Assembly: GCA_002483465.1 (NCBI GenBank)
Contig: DLHX01000010.1
Location: 62,001 to 126,000 of the forward strand
DNA from: Micavibrio sp. UBA7657
GTDB taxonomy: Bacteria > Pseudomonadota > Alphaproteobacteria > Micavibrionales > Micavibrionaceae
Reading direction: 5' to 3'
Length of the DNA stretch: 64,000 nucleotides
The position numbers and the translations under genes were made by a program. Below are positions 44,595 to 53,665 of the stretch, piece by piece. Each line of letters begins with the position of its first letter. Position 1 is the stretch's first letter. Below the pieces are notes generated by a model. That model was not told where the DNA came from. It searched no databases and was given only the letters and a program-made list of their open reading frames with translations.

Positions 44595-46671
44595 GGCAAA
44601 ACTGAAGAAAATCCTCGGGGACATCAACGCCCCCGCCCCCGACGAAAACGCGAAAAAAAGCGCGGTAAACCTCGCCGTGGCCGAGTTCAAAACCGTTGAA
44701 AATCAACGCAAAAATGCACCCCAAGGAATCTCCCTGTTCGGGCGTCTTACCTCTAAGACAACCCAGACAAGGAGAGATCCAATGCAACAGAAATCAAAAC
44801 AGAGACTTATGTATGGCGGCATGGCCACAGCCATGGCAGTCGTTCTCATCGTCGGCGTCACCGCGCAACAGACGATGATTAAAAACAATGAATTTGTCGC
44901 ACAGAGTATGCTCGCAACGACAAACGTCGATGCCGCCGCAACTGCCATGGAATCTCTCGCAGACGTAAACGAAGCCGCGCCGCAGGAAATGGAACGCGAG
45001 GAAGCGCTGCCCAGCGCGGCGCCTGCGCCCCTGCCCACACCAATGGACGCACCCGTTGCCAGCCTCACTGTCACCGAACAGGCCGCGCAGGTCGGCAATT
45101 ACGCTACAACCGCACGCGCCAAAATCGCGACCCCTGGTTTCGCGGGCGCTGGCGCTGATGCCTCGCGGATGATGATGGCGGAATCCATGCCTTACGCCCC
45201 GCCGCCCGGCGTGGTCGTGCCACTGCCCGAGCCCATCAACCCCTACTATCAAGAAGAAGGCCGCGATAAATTCCAGGACTTCAAACCGAGCCCCGTGAAA
45301 CTCGTCGCCGATGAACCCGTCTCGACTTTCTCCATCGATGTCGACACGGCCTCCTACTCCCTCGTGCGCCGCGAACTGAACAACGGAATCATCCCGAACC
45401 CTGACGCCGTGCGCATCGAGGAGTTGGTGAATTATTTCGACTACAACTACGCCCTGCCCGAAACGCGGGAAACACCTTTCAAACCCACGGTAACGGTAAC
45501 GAACAGCCCGTGGTCGAAAGATAAAAAACTCGTCCATATCGGCATCAAGGGCTTCGACATCCAGACCGACCAGAAACCGCACAGCAACCTTGTGTTCCTC
45601 GTCGATGTTTCCGGCTCGATGGACAGTCCCGACAAATTGCCTCTCGTGAAAAGCTCGCTGAAAATGCTGCTCGACACGCTGCAGCCCGATGACACCGTGG
45701 CCCTCACGGTTTACGCGGGCTCGGCAGGCACCGTTCTGGAACCGACAAAAGTTTCAGACAAGCAAACCATCCTGAACGCCATCGATAATCTGAACGCGGG
45801 CGGCTCCACCGCTGGCGCTGCCGGGATCGAGGAAGCCTACCGCCTCGCCGAAAAACATTTCGACAAGGAAGGCGTCAACCGCGTTATCGTCGCCACCGAC
45901 GGCGATTTCAATGTCGGCGTCTCCAGCGACACGGACCTGAAAACCATCATCGAGAAAAAGCGCGAAAGCGGCATCTTCCTCTCGGTGCTCGGTTTCGGGC
46001 TTGGCAATCTCAACGACTCGCTGATGCAGACCCTCGCCCAGAACGGTAACGGCACGGCGGCCTACATCGACACCATCAACGAGGCCCGCAAGGTGCTTGT
46101 AGAAGAAGCCTCATCCACGCTGTTCCCGATCGCCAAGGACGTCAAAATCCAGGTCGAGTTCAATCCTGAACTGGTTCAGGAATACCGCCTGATCGGCTAC
46201 GAAACCCGCGCCCTCAACCGCGAGGATTTCAACAACGACAAAATCGATGCGGGCGATATCGGCGCGGGCCACACCGTCACGGCGATCTATGAAATCACGC
46301 CGGCTGGCGCGACACCGTCCATCGATCCGTCACGTTACGCGGAGAAAAAGGAAGCCGCGCAACCGAAATCTGAATTTGCGGGCGAAATCGGCTTCCTGAA
46401 AATGCGCTACAAACTGCCGAAGGAAAATGAGTCGAAACTGATTACGACACCGATCTCCGCCGATGCGAACGCCGCGCCGAATAGCGACGTGACATGGGCA
46501 ACCGCCGTCGCAGGCTTCGGCCAGATTCTCAAAGGCGACACGCATATCGGCAACTTTACTTACGATGACGTGATCAAAATGGCGAACGAAGCGAAAGGCA
46601 CCGACGAATTCGGCCAGCGCGCGGAATTCATCAACATGGTCCGCAACGCGAAAGCCAGCGCACCGCACTAA
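44587..46671 (+). CDS. vWA/YfbK-like membrane protein with possible anti-sigma N-terminus
   Basis: The 694-residue product has a short cytosolic N-terminal segment (MDEAKLKKILGDINAPAPDE), then one membrane helix (MYGGMATAMAVVLIVGVTAQ, about 74-93). The Pro/Ala-rich periplasmic linker (to ~205) and a segment starting near 230 follow, then a vWA domain with intact metal site VDVSGSM (near 339-345). Past the vWA domain lies a YfbK/DUF3520-type C-terminal region. A strong SD (AAAAGGAG) precedes the ATG, which overlaps the ECF gene. The arrangement suggests that the N-terminus restrains the sigma factor and the periplasmic vWA domain senses a ligand. This is inferred. Confidence 0.82.
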   Translation: MDEAKLKKILGDINAPAPDENAKKSAVNLAVAEFKTVENQRKNAPQGISLFGRLTSKTTQTRRDPMQQKSKQRLMYGGMATAMAVVLIVGVTAQQTMIKNNEFVAQSMLATTNVDAAATAMESLADVNEAAPQEMEREEALPSAAPAPLPTPMDAPVASLTVTEQAAQVGNYATTARAKIATPGFAGAGADASRMMMAESMPYAPPPGVVVPLPEPINPYYQEEGRDKFQDFKPSPVKLVADEPVSTFSIDVDTASYSLVRRELNNGIIPNPDAVRIEELVNYFDYNYALPETRETPFKPTVTVTNSPWSKDKKLVHIGIKGFDIQTDQKPHSNLVFLVDVSGSMDSPDKLPLVKSSLKMLLDTLQPDDTVALTVYAGSAGTVLEPTKVSDKQTILNAIDNLNAGGSTAGAAGIEEAYRLAEKHFDKEGVNRVIVATDGDFNVGVSSDTDLKTIIEKKRESGIFLSVLGFGLGNLNDSLMQTLAQNGNGTAAYIDTINEARKVLVEEASSTLFPIAKDVKIQVEFNPELVQEYRLIGYETRALNREDFNNDKIDAGDIGAGHTVTAIYEITPAGATPSIDPSRYAEKKEAAQPKSEFAGEIGFLKMRYKLPKENESKLITTPISADANAAPNSDVTWATAVAGFGQILKGDTHIGNFTYDDVIKMANEAKGTDEFGQRAEFINMVRNAKASAPH

Positions 46672-46682
46672 CCACTCGTGTC

Positions 46683-46760
46683 ACCCCCGCCTTCCTTCGT
46701 CACCCCCGCGAAGGCGGGGGTCCGGCTAATAAAAACCGGATGCCCGCCCAAGGCGGGCAT
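46683..46760. repeat. GC-rich double inverted repeat between convergent genes
   Basis: ACCCCCGCCTTC (46683-46694) pairs perfectly with GAAGGCGGGGGT (46710-46721); ATGCCCGCC-CAA-GGCGGGCAT forms a second hairpin at 46740-46760. It sits between the stops of the vWA gene (+) and mnmC (-). It may act as a bidirectional terminator. It resembles dispersed intergenic repeats of many proteobacteria. Confidence 0.85.
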
Positions 46761-46767
46761 GACATTT

Positions 46768-47766
46768 TTAGGTGCTGAATCTGCCTGGACTTATCTTTTG
46801 AATCGTCGCCGCCGGAAACGGCAACGGCCTCTGCAAAATCATATTTGTCAGGATATGCGCCGCCGCAATACTCGACACAATCCCATGCGATCCATGCCCG
46901 GTCGAGACATATATATTGTCGCGCAAATGCCCGATCACCGGGAAATGATCCGGCGACGTCGTCCGCACCGCCGCCCGCTGACCAATAATCTCCAGCCCGT
47001 CCGCCAGCTCCGGCGCTACGCGCACGAGCTTTTCAATGTTATCGTAATCGTCATCGCCGATAATCTGGTCGTGATCCAACCAGCGCTGAAACGTCGCGCC
47101 CAGCGCATGCTCACCACGTTTCACTGGCGAAAAATACCCGCCATAACAGAGATTACATTTCAGCTTCTCGCTCGCCTTCGTCGCTTTAACAAACGTGATC
47201 TGCCCGCGCACAGCCCGCAGCGGCAAATTCTTCGTTGCCATCCCCGCCGCGACGATAATCGCATCCGCCTGCACATCACCCAGATTTGTAATCGGCGCAT
47301 TGAGCTTCACCGGAATCGCGCTTGCATAGGCCTTACACAATTTCTTCGGCGAAATCGTCCCCGACCGCGCCAGGTACAACGCATCATAATTTATACTCAC
47401 GCCCGCAATTGCACTTGCCTCGGCCTTGGGCACGATGCGCATCTCGCTCCGCGGCCAGCCCCAGCTTTTCACCGCGTCGGTAAATTTCTTCTGCCGCTTT
47501 TCATCGGTAATCAAATGCAGCGCCCCGCATTCATTCCAGTCCGTATCGCGCAATTCCTGAAATGCCTTCAGCGCCAGCGGAAACGCATCGCTGTAAAAAC
47601 TCCGCTCCGCCGATAGGCGCGGGTTGTACAAACCCAATGGATTGCCCGACGCCCCGGGCGCAATTTCACCACCCGCCTCGTAAATCACCGGCTCAGCCCC
47701 GGCCTGCCTGAGCGCCCACGCAGCCGCAGTACCCGCCAGCCCCGCGCCTATAATCGCCACCTTCAT
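46768..47766 (-). CDS. mnmC: FAD-dependent MnmC oxidoreductase (C-terminal part as separate protein)
   Basis: The start ATG 47766 overlaps the mnmD stop as ATGA and gives 332 residues. The N-terminal FAD-binding motif is KVAIIGAGLAGTAAAWALRQAGAEPVIYE. GASGNPLGLYNPRLS and the C-terminal VRTTSPDHFPVIGHLRDNIYVSTGHGSHGIV are typical of the MnmC oxidase domain. It removes the carboxymethyl group from cmnm5(s2)U34 in tRNA. In E. coli it is fused with the methyltransferase; here the two are adjacent genes. Confidence 0.9.
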   Translation of the reverse strand: MKVAIIGAGLAGTAAAWALRQAGAEPVIYEAGGEIAPGASGNPLGLYNPRLSAERSFYSDAFPLALKAFQELRDTDWNECGALHLITDEKRQKKFTDAVKSWGWPRSEMRIVPKAEASAIAGVSINYDALYLARSGTISPKKLCKAYASAIPVKLNAPITNLGDVQADAIIVAAGMATKNLPLRAVRGQITFVKATKASEKLKCNLCYGGYFSPVKRGEHALGATFQRWLDHDQIIGDDDYDNIEKLVRVAPELADGLEIIGQRAAVRTTSPDHFPVIGHLRDNIYVSTGHGSHGIVSSIAAAHILTNMILQRPLPFPAATIQKISPGRFST

Positions 47767-48416
47767 GTCATAACTCCCGTGAGCATATGCCACTTAGTTC
47801 CATAACCCTTGATCCGCTTCACGTCAAAACCCGCCGCTTGCAGCCCGCGCCTGACAAATCCAGCCGCCGTAAATGTCGCGAATGTCGTCCCCGGTTTGCT
47901 CATCCGCGCCATATTTTGAAATACGATATCCGTCCACATCTCCGGGTTCTTTTTCGGCTTGAACCCGTCGAGAAACCAGCAATCGACCGTTTCATTTAAT
48001 TTTGGCATCGCCTCATTCACATCGTCAAAAATTAAGGTCAGCATGGAATTCTCACCAACTGCGATACGATGCGTCCCGGAAAGATTTTCAGGGTACTTGG
48101 CGAGCAATGCCGCCATCTCCTCCTCGAAATTCTCCCGCCAAATTTCCAACGCACTTTCAATCTCGCCCCGGCTCAACGGAAACTTTTCGACCGAAATAAA
48201 ATGCAACTTCCTCTCCGCATTCGTCTCATTCCATAACCGCCACGCGCATAAAAAATTCAAACCCGTCCCAAACCCCGTCTCGAAAATCGTGAAATTCTGC
48301 TCCGCCCACGCCTCCGGCAAGCCGTTCCCCCGGATAAACACATATTCCGTCTCCGCAAAGCCGTTTTCTGCGGAAAAATACACGTCATCAAACTGTTTGG
48401 ACCTTGGCGCAGCCAT
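47763..48416 (-). CDS. mnmD: tRNA 5-(aminomethyl)-uridine methyltransferase MnmD
   Basis: This 217-residue methyltransferase has FDDVYFSAENGFAETEYVFIRGN at the N-terminus, the SAM-binding motif FETGFGTGLNFLCAW (near residue 45) and the DUF752/MnmD motif DCWFLDGFKPKKNPEMWT. It methylates nm5(s2)U34 after MnmC acts. The stop overlaps the mnmC start as ATGA. It is divergent from the M3 peptidase, with 44 bp between starts. Confidence 0.92.
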   Translation of the reverse strand: MAAPRSKQFDDVYFSAENGFAETEYVFIRGNGLPEAWAEQNFTIFETGFGTGLNFLCAWRLWNETNAERKLHFISVEKFPLSRGEIESALEIWRENFEEEMAALLAKYPENLSGTHRIAVGENSMLTLIFDDVNEAMPKLNETVDCWFLDGFKPKKNPEMWTDIVFQNMARMSKPGTTFATFTAAGFVRRGLQAAGFDVKRIKGYGTKWHMLTGVMT

Positions 48417-48460
48417 TTTCTTTCATATATTCTGTTAATGGTTCGAATGAAAGGTTTTTA

Positions 48461-50509
48461 ATGTCCTCCGCCAATCCGCTGCTCCAGCTTTCCACGCTCC
48501 CCAACCACGCCCCGCCTTTCGATAAAATCGAGGCTGCGCATTATATGCCCGCTATCGAACACGCGATTAAACAGGCTAGAGCCGAAGTCGAAACCGTCAA
48601 AAATAACCCCGCACCTGCCGATTTCGAAAACACCATCGTCGCGCTCGAAAATTCGTCCGAACTGCTCGGCACCGCCACCTCCATCTTCTACAACCAGCTC
48701 GCCTGTGTCGGCGGCGACGAACTGCAATCCCTCTCCGACGCCATCGGCCCTGTCGCCTCGAATTTCTCGACCGACATCATCCAGGATGAAAAACTGTTCG
48801 ACCGCGTCAAACACGTCTATGACCAGATGGACAAACTCAAACTTACGCCCGAACAGAAAACCCTGCTCGATGACACATACAAAGGTTTCGTGCGCGGCGG
48901 CGCCCTGCTGGGACGCGAACAAAAACAACGCCTGCGCGAAATCAGTGAACAGCTCTCTGTCCTCAGTCCCGTTTTCGGCAATAATTCCAAAAAATCCGCG
49001 GAGCAGTTCGAACTTGTCATCACCGATAAAAACGACCTCGCCGGCGTGCCGGATATGGCCATCGAACAGGCGCAATTCGCCGCCGAGGAACGCGGGCTTA
49101 AGGGCAAATGGCTGGTCACGCTCGACATGCCAAGCTACATCCCTTTCATCCAGTATGCCGACAATCGCGAACTCCGTGAAAAAGCATGGCGCGCCTTCGC
49201 TTCCCGCGCCTGGGGCGGCGAATTCGACAACACCGAAAACGTCCTCACCATGGTGCGCCTCAAACATGAACGCGCCCAACTTCTCGGCTACAAAACCCAC
49301 GCGCATTACGTGCTCGAGGAACGCATGGCCGAAAAACCGGAAACGGTTATGGCCTTCCTCGAAAAACTCAAAAAATCCTACCGCCCCGCCGCGTTGAAAG
49401 ACCTCGAAAACCTGCAGGCCTTCGCCAAGAAACAGGGCCTCAAGGACGATCTCAAACCATGGGACGTTCCCTATTACGGCGAAAAAATGAAAGAGGATCT
49501 ATTCAAATTCTCCTCCGAAGAACTACGCCCCTACCTGCCGCTCGACAACGTACTCAAAGGCTGCTTCGAGCATTTCAGCAAACTCTTCGGCCTGAAATTC
49601 ATCAAAACCGACAGGTATCCGCTCTGGCACAAGGACGTGCAGGCCTTTGATGTCGTCAATGAAAAAGACGGCAAATTCGTCGGCACGCTCTACGCCGATT
49701 TTTTCCCACGCAAGGGCAAGAAAGACGGCGCGTGGAAAACCAGCTACCGCGACCAGGGCATTTTCAACGGCAGCATCGAACGTCCGCTCATCGCTATCGT
49801 CTGCAACTTCACGAAACCCACCGCGACCGCGCCCTCGCTGCTCAGCCACGACGAAGTCGTGACGCTCTTTCACGAAATGGGCCACGCCATCCACGCGCTG
49901 CTCTCGAACGTCACCTACCGTTCGCTCGCGGGCACCAGCGTCCTTTATGATTTCGTCGAGCTGCCCTCGCAGGTCCAGGAAAACTGGTGCTACGAGAAAG
50001 AAACGCTCGACCTCTTCGCCGCGCATTACCAGACGGGCGAAAAAATTCCCGCCGACCTCATCGAAAAAGTCCGCAGCGCCATGAATTTCATGGTCGGCTG
50101 GACGGGCCTGCGCCAGCTCAATTTCGCGCTGCTCGATATGGCTTGGCACGCACAGGACACAAGCAAAATCACCGACGTCGCCGCGTTCGAAGACGCTGTC
50201 ACCGCAGAAAGTACGTTATTTCCACGCATGGCCGGACCGTCATCAACCTCCTTCTCGCATATTTTTGGCGGCGGCTATTCGGCGGGCTATTACAGCTATA
50301 AATGGGCGGAAGTTCTGGACGCCGACACGTTCGAATTGTTCAAACAGCGCGGCCTGTATGACCGCAAAACCGCCGACGCCTATAAAAATGAAATCCTCTC
50401 GCGCGGCGGCAGCGAACATCCCAAAATTCTCTATGAACGTTTCCGTGGCCGCGCCGCTGATCCCGACGCGCTTCTGCGGCGTGAAGGCCTGCTGCCGAAG
50501 GCAGCGTAA
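48461..50509 (+). CDS. M3-family metallopeptidase (oligopeptidase A/Dcp-like)
   Basis: The start ATG 48461 has AAAGG upstream and gives 682 residues; the upstream in-frame ATG at 48404 overlaps mnmD. The zinc motif is FHEMGHAIHALLS (H471, E472, H475), with a further ligand Glu in FVELPSQVQENW. Other features are NPLLQLSTLPNHAPPFDKI at the N-terminus and HIFGGGYSAGYYSYKWAEVLDADTF near the C-terminus. It is a cytosolic oligopeptidase that hydrolyses short peptides. The choice between PrlC and Dcp cannot be made with certainty. Confidence 0.93.
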   Translation: MSSANPLLQLSTLPNHAPPFDKIEAAHYMPAIEHAIKQARAEVETVKNNPAPADFENTIVALENSSELLGTATSIFYNQLACVGGDELQSLSDAIGPVASNFSTDIIQDEKLFDRVKHVYDQMDKLKLTPEQKTLLDDTYKGFVRGGALLGREQKQRLREISEQLSVLSPVFGNNSKKSAEQFELVITDKNDLAGVPDMAIEQAQFAAEERGLKGKWLVTLDMPSYIPFIQYADNRELREKAWRAFASRAWGGEFDNTENVLTMVRLKHERAQLLGYKTHAHYVLEERMAEKPETVMAFLEKLKKSYRPAALKDLENLQAFAKKQGLKDDLKPWDVPYYGEKMKEDLFKFSSEELRPYLPLDNVLKGCFEHFSKLFGLKFIKTDRYPLWHKDVQAFDVVNEKDGKFVGTLYADFFPRKGKKDGAWKTSYRDQGIFNGSIERPLIAIVCNFTKPTATAPSLLSHDEVVTLFHEMGHAIHALLSNVTYRSLAGTSVLYDFVELPSQVQENWCYEKETLDLFAAHYQTGEKIPADLIEKVRSAMNFMVGWTGLRQLNFALLDMAWHAQDTSKITDVAAFEDAVTAESTLFPRMAGPSSTSFSHIFGGGYSAGYYSYKWAEVLDADTFELFKQRGLYDRKTADAYKNEILSRGGSEHPKILYERFRGRAADPDALLRREGLLPKAA

Positions 50510-50521
50510 TTTTATCTTTGC

Positions 50522-51466
50522 CTAAAGCGGCTTAATCACCGGCTCGCGGACATTCAGGATTGTGGCAAGTACGTCTTTCAGCAATTGATAGGTCTGCTCC
50601 GCACCTGCTAAATCCGGGTTGAATTCCACGACCTCCACCATGTCCGGCACCCGCAAATTCGTCAGGTGATCGAGCGCCGCGAGAACATCCTTCACGCTTA
50701 ATCCGCCCTGCTCGGGTGAACCAACCGCAGGCGCCTCCGCCGGGTCAAACGCATCAAGGTCAATCGACAGCACCAGGTAATCGATATCCTTCGAAATCGC
50801 CTTCAGCGCCTTCGCGAAAATTTTCTTCATGTCCGCGCCGGAAATATCCTTCATGTCGAACGTATGAATCCCGAGATCCGAAATCCGCCTGTTCTCCGCG
50901 GCCTCCGTGCTCCGCAAACCGATATAGACAATATGCTCGGGCCTCAAAACCGGCGAAGCGCCCCCTATATTTGCGAACTCTTTGTCACCCAGCCCCAGCA
51001 GCGCCGCCAGCGGCATACCGTGATAGGTTTTGCTGGGACTCGTCTCCATCGTATGGATGTCGGCATGCGCGTCGATCCAGATAACCCCGATCCGCCCGAA
51101 CGCGTCATGCGCCTTCGCAAATCCGGCAATGCTGCCCGCCGCCATCGAATGATCGCCGCCGATTGTGACAGGCAACGCGCCCGCTTTCACTGCCTGCTCG
51201 ACTCCTTGCGCAATCTCGCGGCAATGTTTCAGCACCGCCGCGCGCCGCGCTTCGCTGCCGAGCGGCGGCAGGTTCTTGTAAAATTCCTGCTCCCTCAAAT
51301 AAAGCGCCTCAGGGTCCGACTGCCACGCCGCCGCGCGCAGATCGTTATGCAACCCGCGCTTCTTGACCTCGGCCGGCCCGCGCTCAGTACCCCCCTTCTT
51401 CGCACCCGCCCCGCAGACGAACGGGATCAGGCTGATGTGTTTTTTACGATTGGCGGTCTTCGGCAT
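50522..51466 (-). CDS. rocF: Arginase
   Basis: This 314-residue ureohydrolase has metal-ligand motifs GGDHSMAAG, WIDAHADIHT and SIDLDAFDPAEAP. It also has the arginase-type N-terminus ISLIPFVCGAGAKKGGTERGPAEVKKRG and the segment VGSPEQGGLSVKDVLAAL. It hydrolyses arginine to ornithine and urea with two Mn ions. The set of motifs matches arginase rather than agmatinase. A long palindromic repeat lies about 100 bp upstream of its start. Confidence 0.93.
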   Translation of the reverse strand: MPKTANRKKHISLIPFVCGAGAKKGGTERGPAEVKKRGLHNDLRAAAWQSDPEALYLREQEFYKNLPPLGSEARRAAVLKHCREIAQGVEQAVKAGALPVTIGGDHSMAAGSIAGFAKAHDAFGRIGVIWIDAHADIHTMETSPSKTYHGMPLAALLGLGDKEFANIGGASPVLRPEHIVYIGLRSTEAAENRRISDLGIHTFDMKDISGADMKKIFAKALKAISKDIDYLVLSIDLDAFDPAEAPAVGSPEQGGLSVKDVLAALDHLTNLRVPDMVEVVEFNPDLAGAEQTYQLLKDVLATILNVREPVIKPL

Positions 51467-51561
51467 ATAAACCCGGATAATATTTATGAAAAATATCCTG
51501 CCTTCAGAATAAGGCAGATGAAGTAAATTTGAAGTTTATTCAGAAGAAATTAAAGGATTTT

Positions 51562-51710
51562 TTAGGCCGCGTGTTCATTCAAAGTATTTTGTGCCGAAAA
51601 TCGTGGTTTTCGAGAACCGTATCGCAGAATACGTTGTGGTATTTGAGAAACGGAAGCGCAGAAAACAACGATTTGCAGGCCAAAAGACGACGAATGGGCG
51701 CGCGGCCTAA
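51562..51710. repeat. Long imperfect-palindrome repeat, copy 1
   Basis: A 149-bp element folds into one long hairpin. The ends are TTAGGCCGCG and CGCGGCCTAA (perfect), the inner arms AAATCGTGGTTTTC / GAAAACAACGATTT (one mismatch), and the centre AATAC...GTATT. The last bases supply the stop of the neighbouring 91-residue gene. It shares most of its sequence with the element at 60627-60777, and the differences are mainly compensatory. Confidence 0.9.
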
Positions 51711-51982
51711 GCGCAAGCGCTGCAATCCGTGCCCGTCATACGGCTTTTTAGCATGGCAATCGCCTTTTTGGTCATAGGCGCGTTGTAACCGGCCAGGGAA
51801 AGGCTCTTGGCTCGCTGAGCAAGCGTCGAAGCACCGATTTTAAAGGAAATGCCGTTCTTTGCTGAAGCTTCGGACAGGGTGAACACAGCCATGAAACCAA
51901 GCGGATCGGCATCGCAGGACTCAATCGTCACATCGCGAATGTCTGACTCCCAGTTCTCCGGTGAATAAAAAGAGTAGTTCAT
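51707..51982 (-). CDS. Hypothetical small protein
   Basis: The start ATG 51982 has AGGGA five bases upstream and gives 91 residues; a GTG at 51997 also lies in frame. The sequence (MNYSFYSPENWESDIRDVTIESCDADPLGFMAVFTLSEASAKNGI...) shows no family I recognise. It has no signal peptide or membrane helix and ends GTDCSACA. The stop codon falls inside the right end of the long palindromic repeat, so the repeat may have altered the original 3' end. Confidence 0.6.
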   Translation of the reverse strand: MNYSFYSPENWESDIRDVTIESCDADPLGFMAVFTLSEASAKNGISFKIGASTLAQRAKSLSLAGYNAPMTKKAIAMLKSRMTGTDCSACA

Positions 51983-52082
51983 GCTATTCCCTGACACGTG
52001 CGCGATGAAGAAAACGCTTGTATTTTTAAAGTAACTTACAAGGTTGGGTCACAGCAAGAAAAAATCAACTCTACCGGGAATT

Positions 52083-52703
52083 TTATTTTGAAATTTTTGA
52101 TTCCATCGCGGCAATCGAGTCAAAATCCGGTTTGCGGCGCAGCACAAGACGCACGGCGCGTCCGGTCGATGGAAAAAAATGCACGCGGCGCACATAAGGC
52201 CCGCCGAGATCTTCGTTCAGAACGCTCAATCCTTTGCGCGTGATATATTCTCTCACAAAAATGTAATTTTTTGTGCCAACATCCTGCTTTTCCTGCCCCG
52301 GCATGACGCCGCCGCCGATCAGGCGCATTTGAATTCTGTGCTTTCCGGCACCGCGTTTCTTCATCTCGGCGATGCAGTCCTCGACCGGCTTTATGCCCTG
52401 CGCCCGCCATTTTGCGTCAGCCTGCTCGAAATGGGGAAATGACTCGATCAGGGCCGACGGCGCCAGCACATACCCCATCGCGCCGATCTTCAGCTCCGTA
52501 TCATGCATGGTTACCAGCACACCGCTGCCCACATGCGCGACATACATAACTTCCTCATCATGACCGCACAGCGTCTGGCCGGGGCCAATTGAAAGCGGTT
52601 TGGCATCGAACTGTGCGTTGAAATAGGCTTCGTGATCGCCGCCCTTGCGGCGCTCCTGTTTCGGCGCGGAAGAGTCAGGAATGTTGTCGTCGTCCGCGCT
52701 CAT
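52083..52703 (-). CDS. CheD homologue lacking the catalytic triad
   Basis: The start ATG 52703 is 2 bp after the fatty acid hydroxylase stop and gives 206 residues. The domain (about 36-200) is clearly CheD: LSIGPGQTL, then HVGSGVLVTMHDTELKIGAMGYVLAP, then LIGGGVMPGQEKQDVGTKNY and LSVLNEDLGGPYVRRV. Active CheD has T-x5-C and a His in MAHxxLP; here Thr is V55, the nucleophilic Cys is G61, and the His is Tyr (GAMGYVL). Deamidase activity is therefore not expected. It may keep a protein-binding role. No chemotaxis genes are nearby. Confidence 0.85.
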   Translation of the reverse strand: MSADDDNIPDSSAPKQERRKGGDHEAYFNAQFDAKPLSIGPGQTLCGHDEEVMYVAHVGSGVLVTMHDTELKIGAMGYVLAPSALIESFPHFEQADAKWRAQGIKPVEDCIAEMKKRGAGKHRIQMRLIGGGVMPGQEKQDVGTKNYIFVREYITRKGLSVLNEDLGGPYVRRVHFFPSTGRAVRLVLRRKPDFDSIAAMESKISK

Positions 52704-52705
52704 TC

Positions 52706-53647
52706 TTACGAAACCTTCGCCAGCATGATTTGTTCCTGCGTGCGGCTGTTGTCGGGATATACCGCCTGAATCTCTGCGCGCTTTTTCCGGCTTAGGAACG
52801 GCCATATCAATTGATGCCTGAACAGCGGCGGCATATATTCCGGGATACCGATGAATTTCGGCGGCCGCTTGCTCTCGCTATTATAATACGTACCAAATAG
52901 CAGATCCCAGATCACGACATTCTCGCCGTAATTCATATCGCCCTCATCGAGATTCATCGAATGATGCCAGCGATGCACACCCGGCGTCGCAAAAATATAA
53001 TCCAGCCACCCGAAACGCATCTCGACATTGCAATGCGTCAGCACACCGACATAGGCGGTGACGATGCTCGTCCACTGCACGACTTCCAGCGGCGCGCCGA
53101 GTGATAACAAAACACCCATGCCGAGAAGAATTTTCCAGACGGAATCCATGAAATGAAATCTTCCGGTATTGATCACCCACAAACGCCGCACGCTGTGATG
53201 GATAGCATGCAACCGCCAGAACAACGGCCACTCATGTGAAATCCGGTGCGCCCAGTAGAGGCCAAACTCCGCCGCCACAACACCCAAACTTGCCTGCGCC
53301 CACATCGGCCAGTCGCGCGGCCAGATGCCGTACCCGGTTTCCGCCACCGGCTTGATCAGTTCCGCAAGGCCGAGCGCCGCGCTGAAAATCATGATGCCCT
53401 GCACCGTGCCCTTGCTGGTCAGCGTGTGCGCGATATTCGCGAAGGTCTGGCCGTCACCTTCAAGCCATTCTTTTTCATGCGGCATCCAGCGCTCGAGAAA
53501 AATCAGCGTCGAAATCAGGAAAATATAGGCGATGTTGAAATAAATGATCGGGTGCCCGACCGAAAATCCATAGGCGGAAATGCCGAGGCAGATAATCATC
53601 AGCCACGGCCAGGAAACCCATGAAATGAGGTATTTCGCCTTTTCCAT
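52706..53647 (-). CDS. Fatty acid hydroxylase/sterol desaturase-family protein
   Basis: This 313-residue integral membrane di-iron oxygenase has hydrophobic segments at about 13-30 and 37-51, and two around 85-130. The His clusters HRISH (134-138), HAIHH (147-151) and HRWHH (225-229) bind the metal centre. It presumably hydroxylates or desaturates a lipid at the inner membrane; the substrate is unknown. The CheD-like gene follows at once on the same strand, so they may be one transcript. Confidence 0.9.
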   Translation of the reverse strand: MEKAKYLISWVSWPWLMIICLGISAYGFSVGHPIIYFNIAYIFLISTLIFLERWMPHEKEWLEGDGQTFANIAHTLTSKGTVQGIMIFSAALGLAELIKPVAETGYGIWPRDWPMWAQASLGVVAAEFGLYWAHRISHEWPLFWRLHAIHHSVRRLWVINTGRFHFMDSVWKILLGMGVLLSLGAPLEVVQWTSIVTAYVGVLTHCNVEMRFGWLDYIFATPGVHRWHHSMNLDEGDMNYGENVVIWDLLFGTYYNSESKRPPKFIGIPEYMPPLFRHQLIWPFLSRKKRAEIQAVYPDNSRTQEQIMLAKVS

Positions 53648-53665
53648 CCCGGAGCCAATTTTGCC

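Noticed and set aside
46678..47616. 312-codon plus-strand frame opposite mnmC
   Set aside because: Begins in the intergenic hairpin repeat and runs antisense to the FAD enzyme; Arg/His/Pro-rich composition is typical of shadows.
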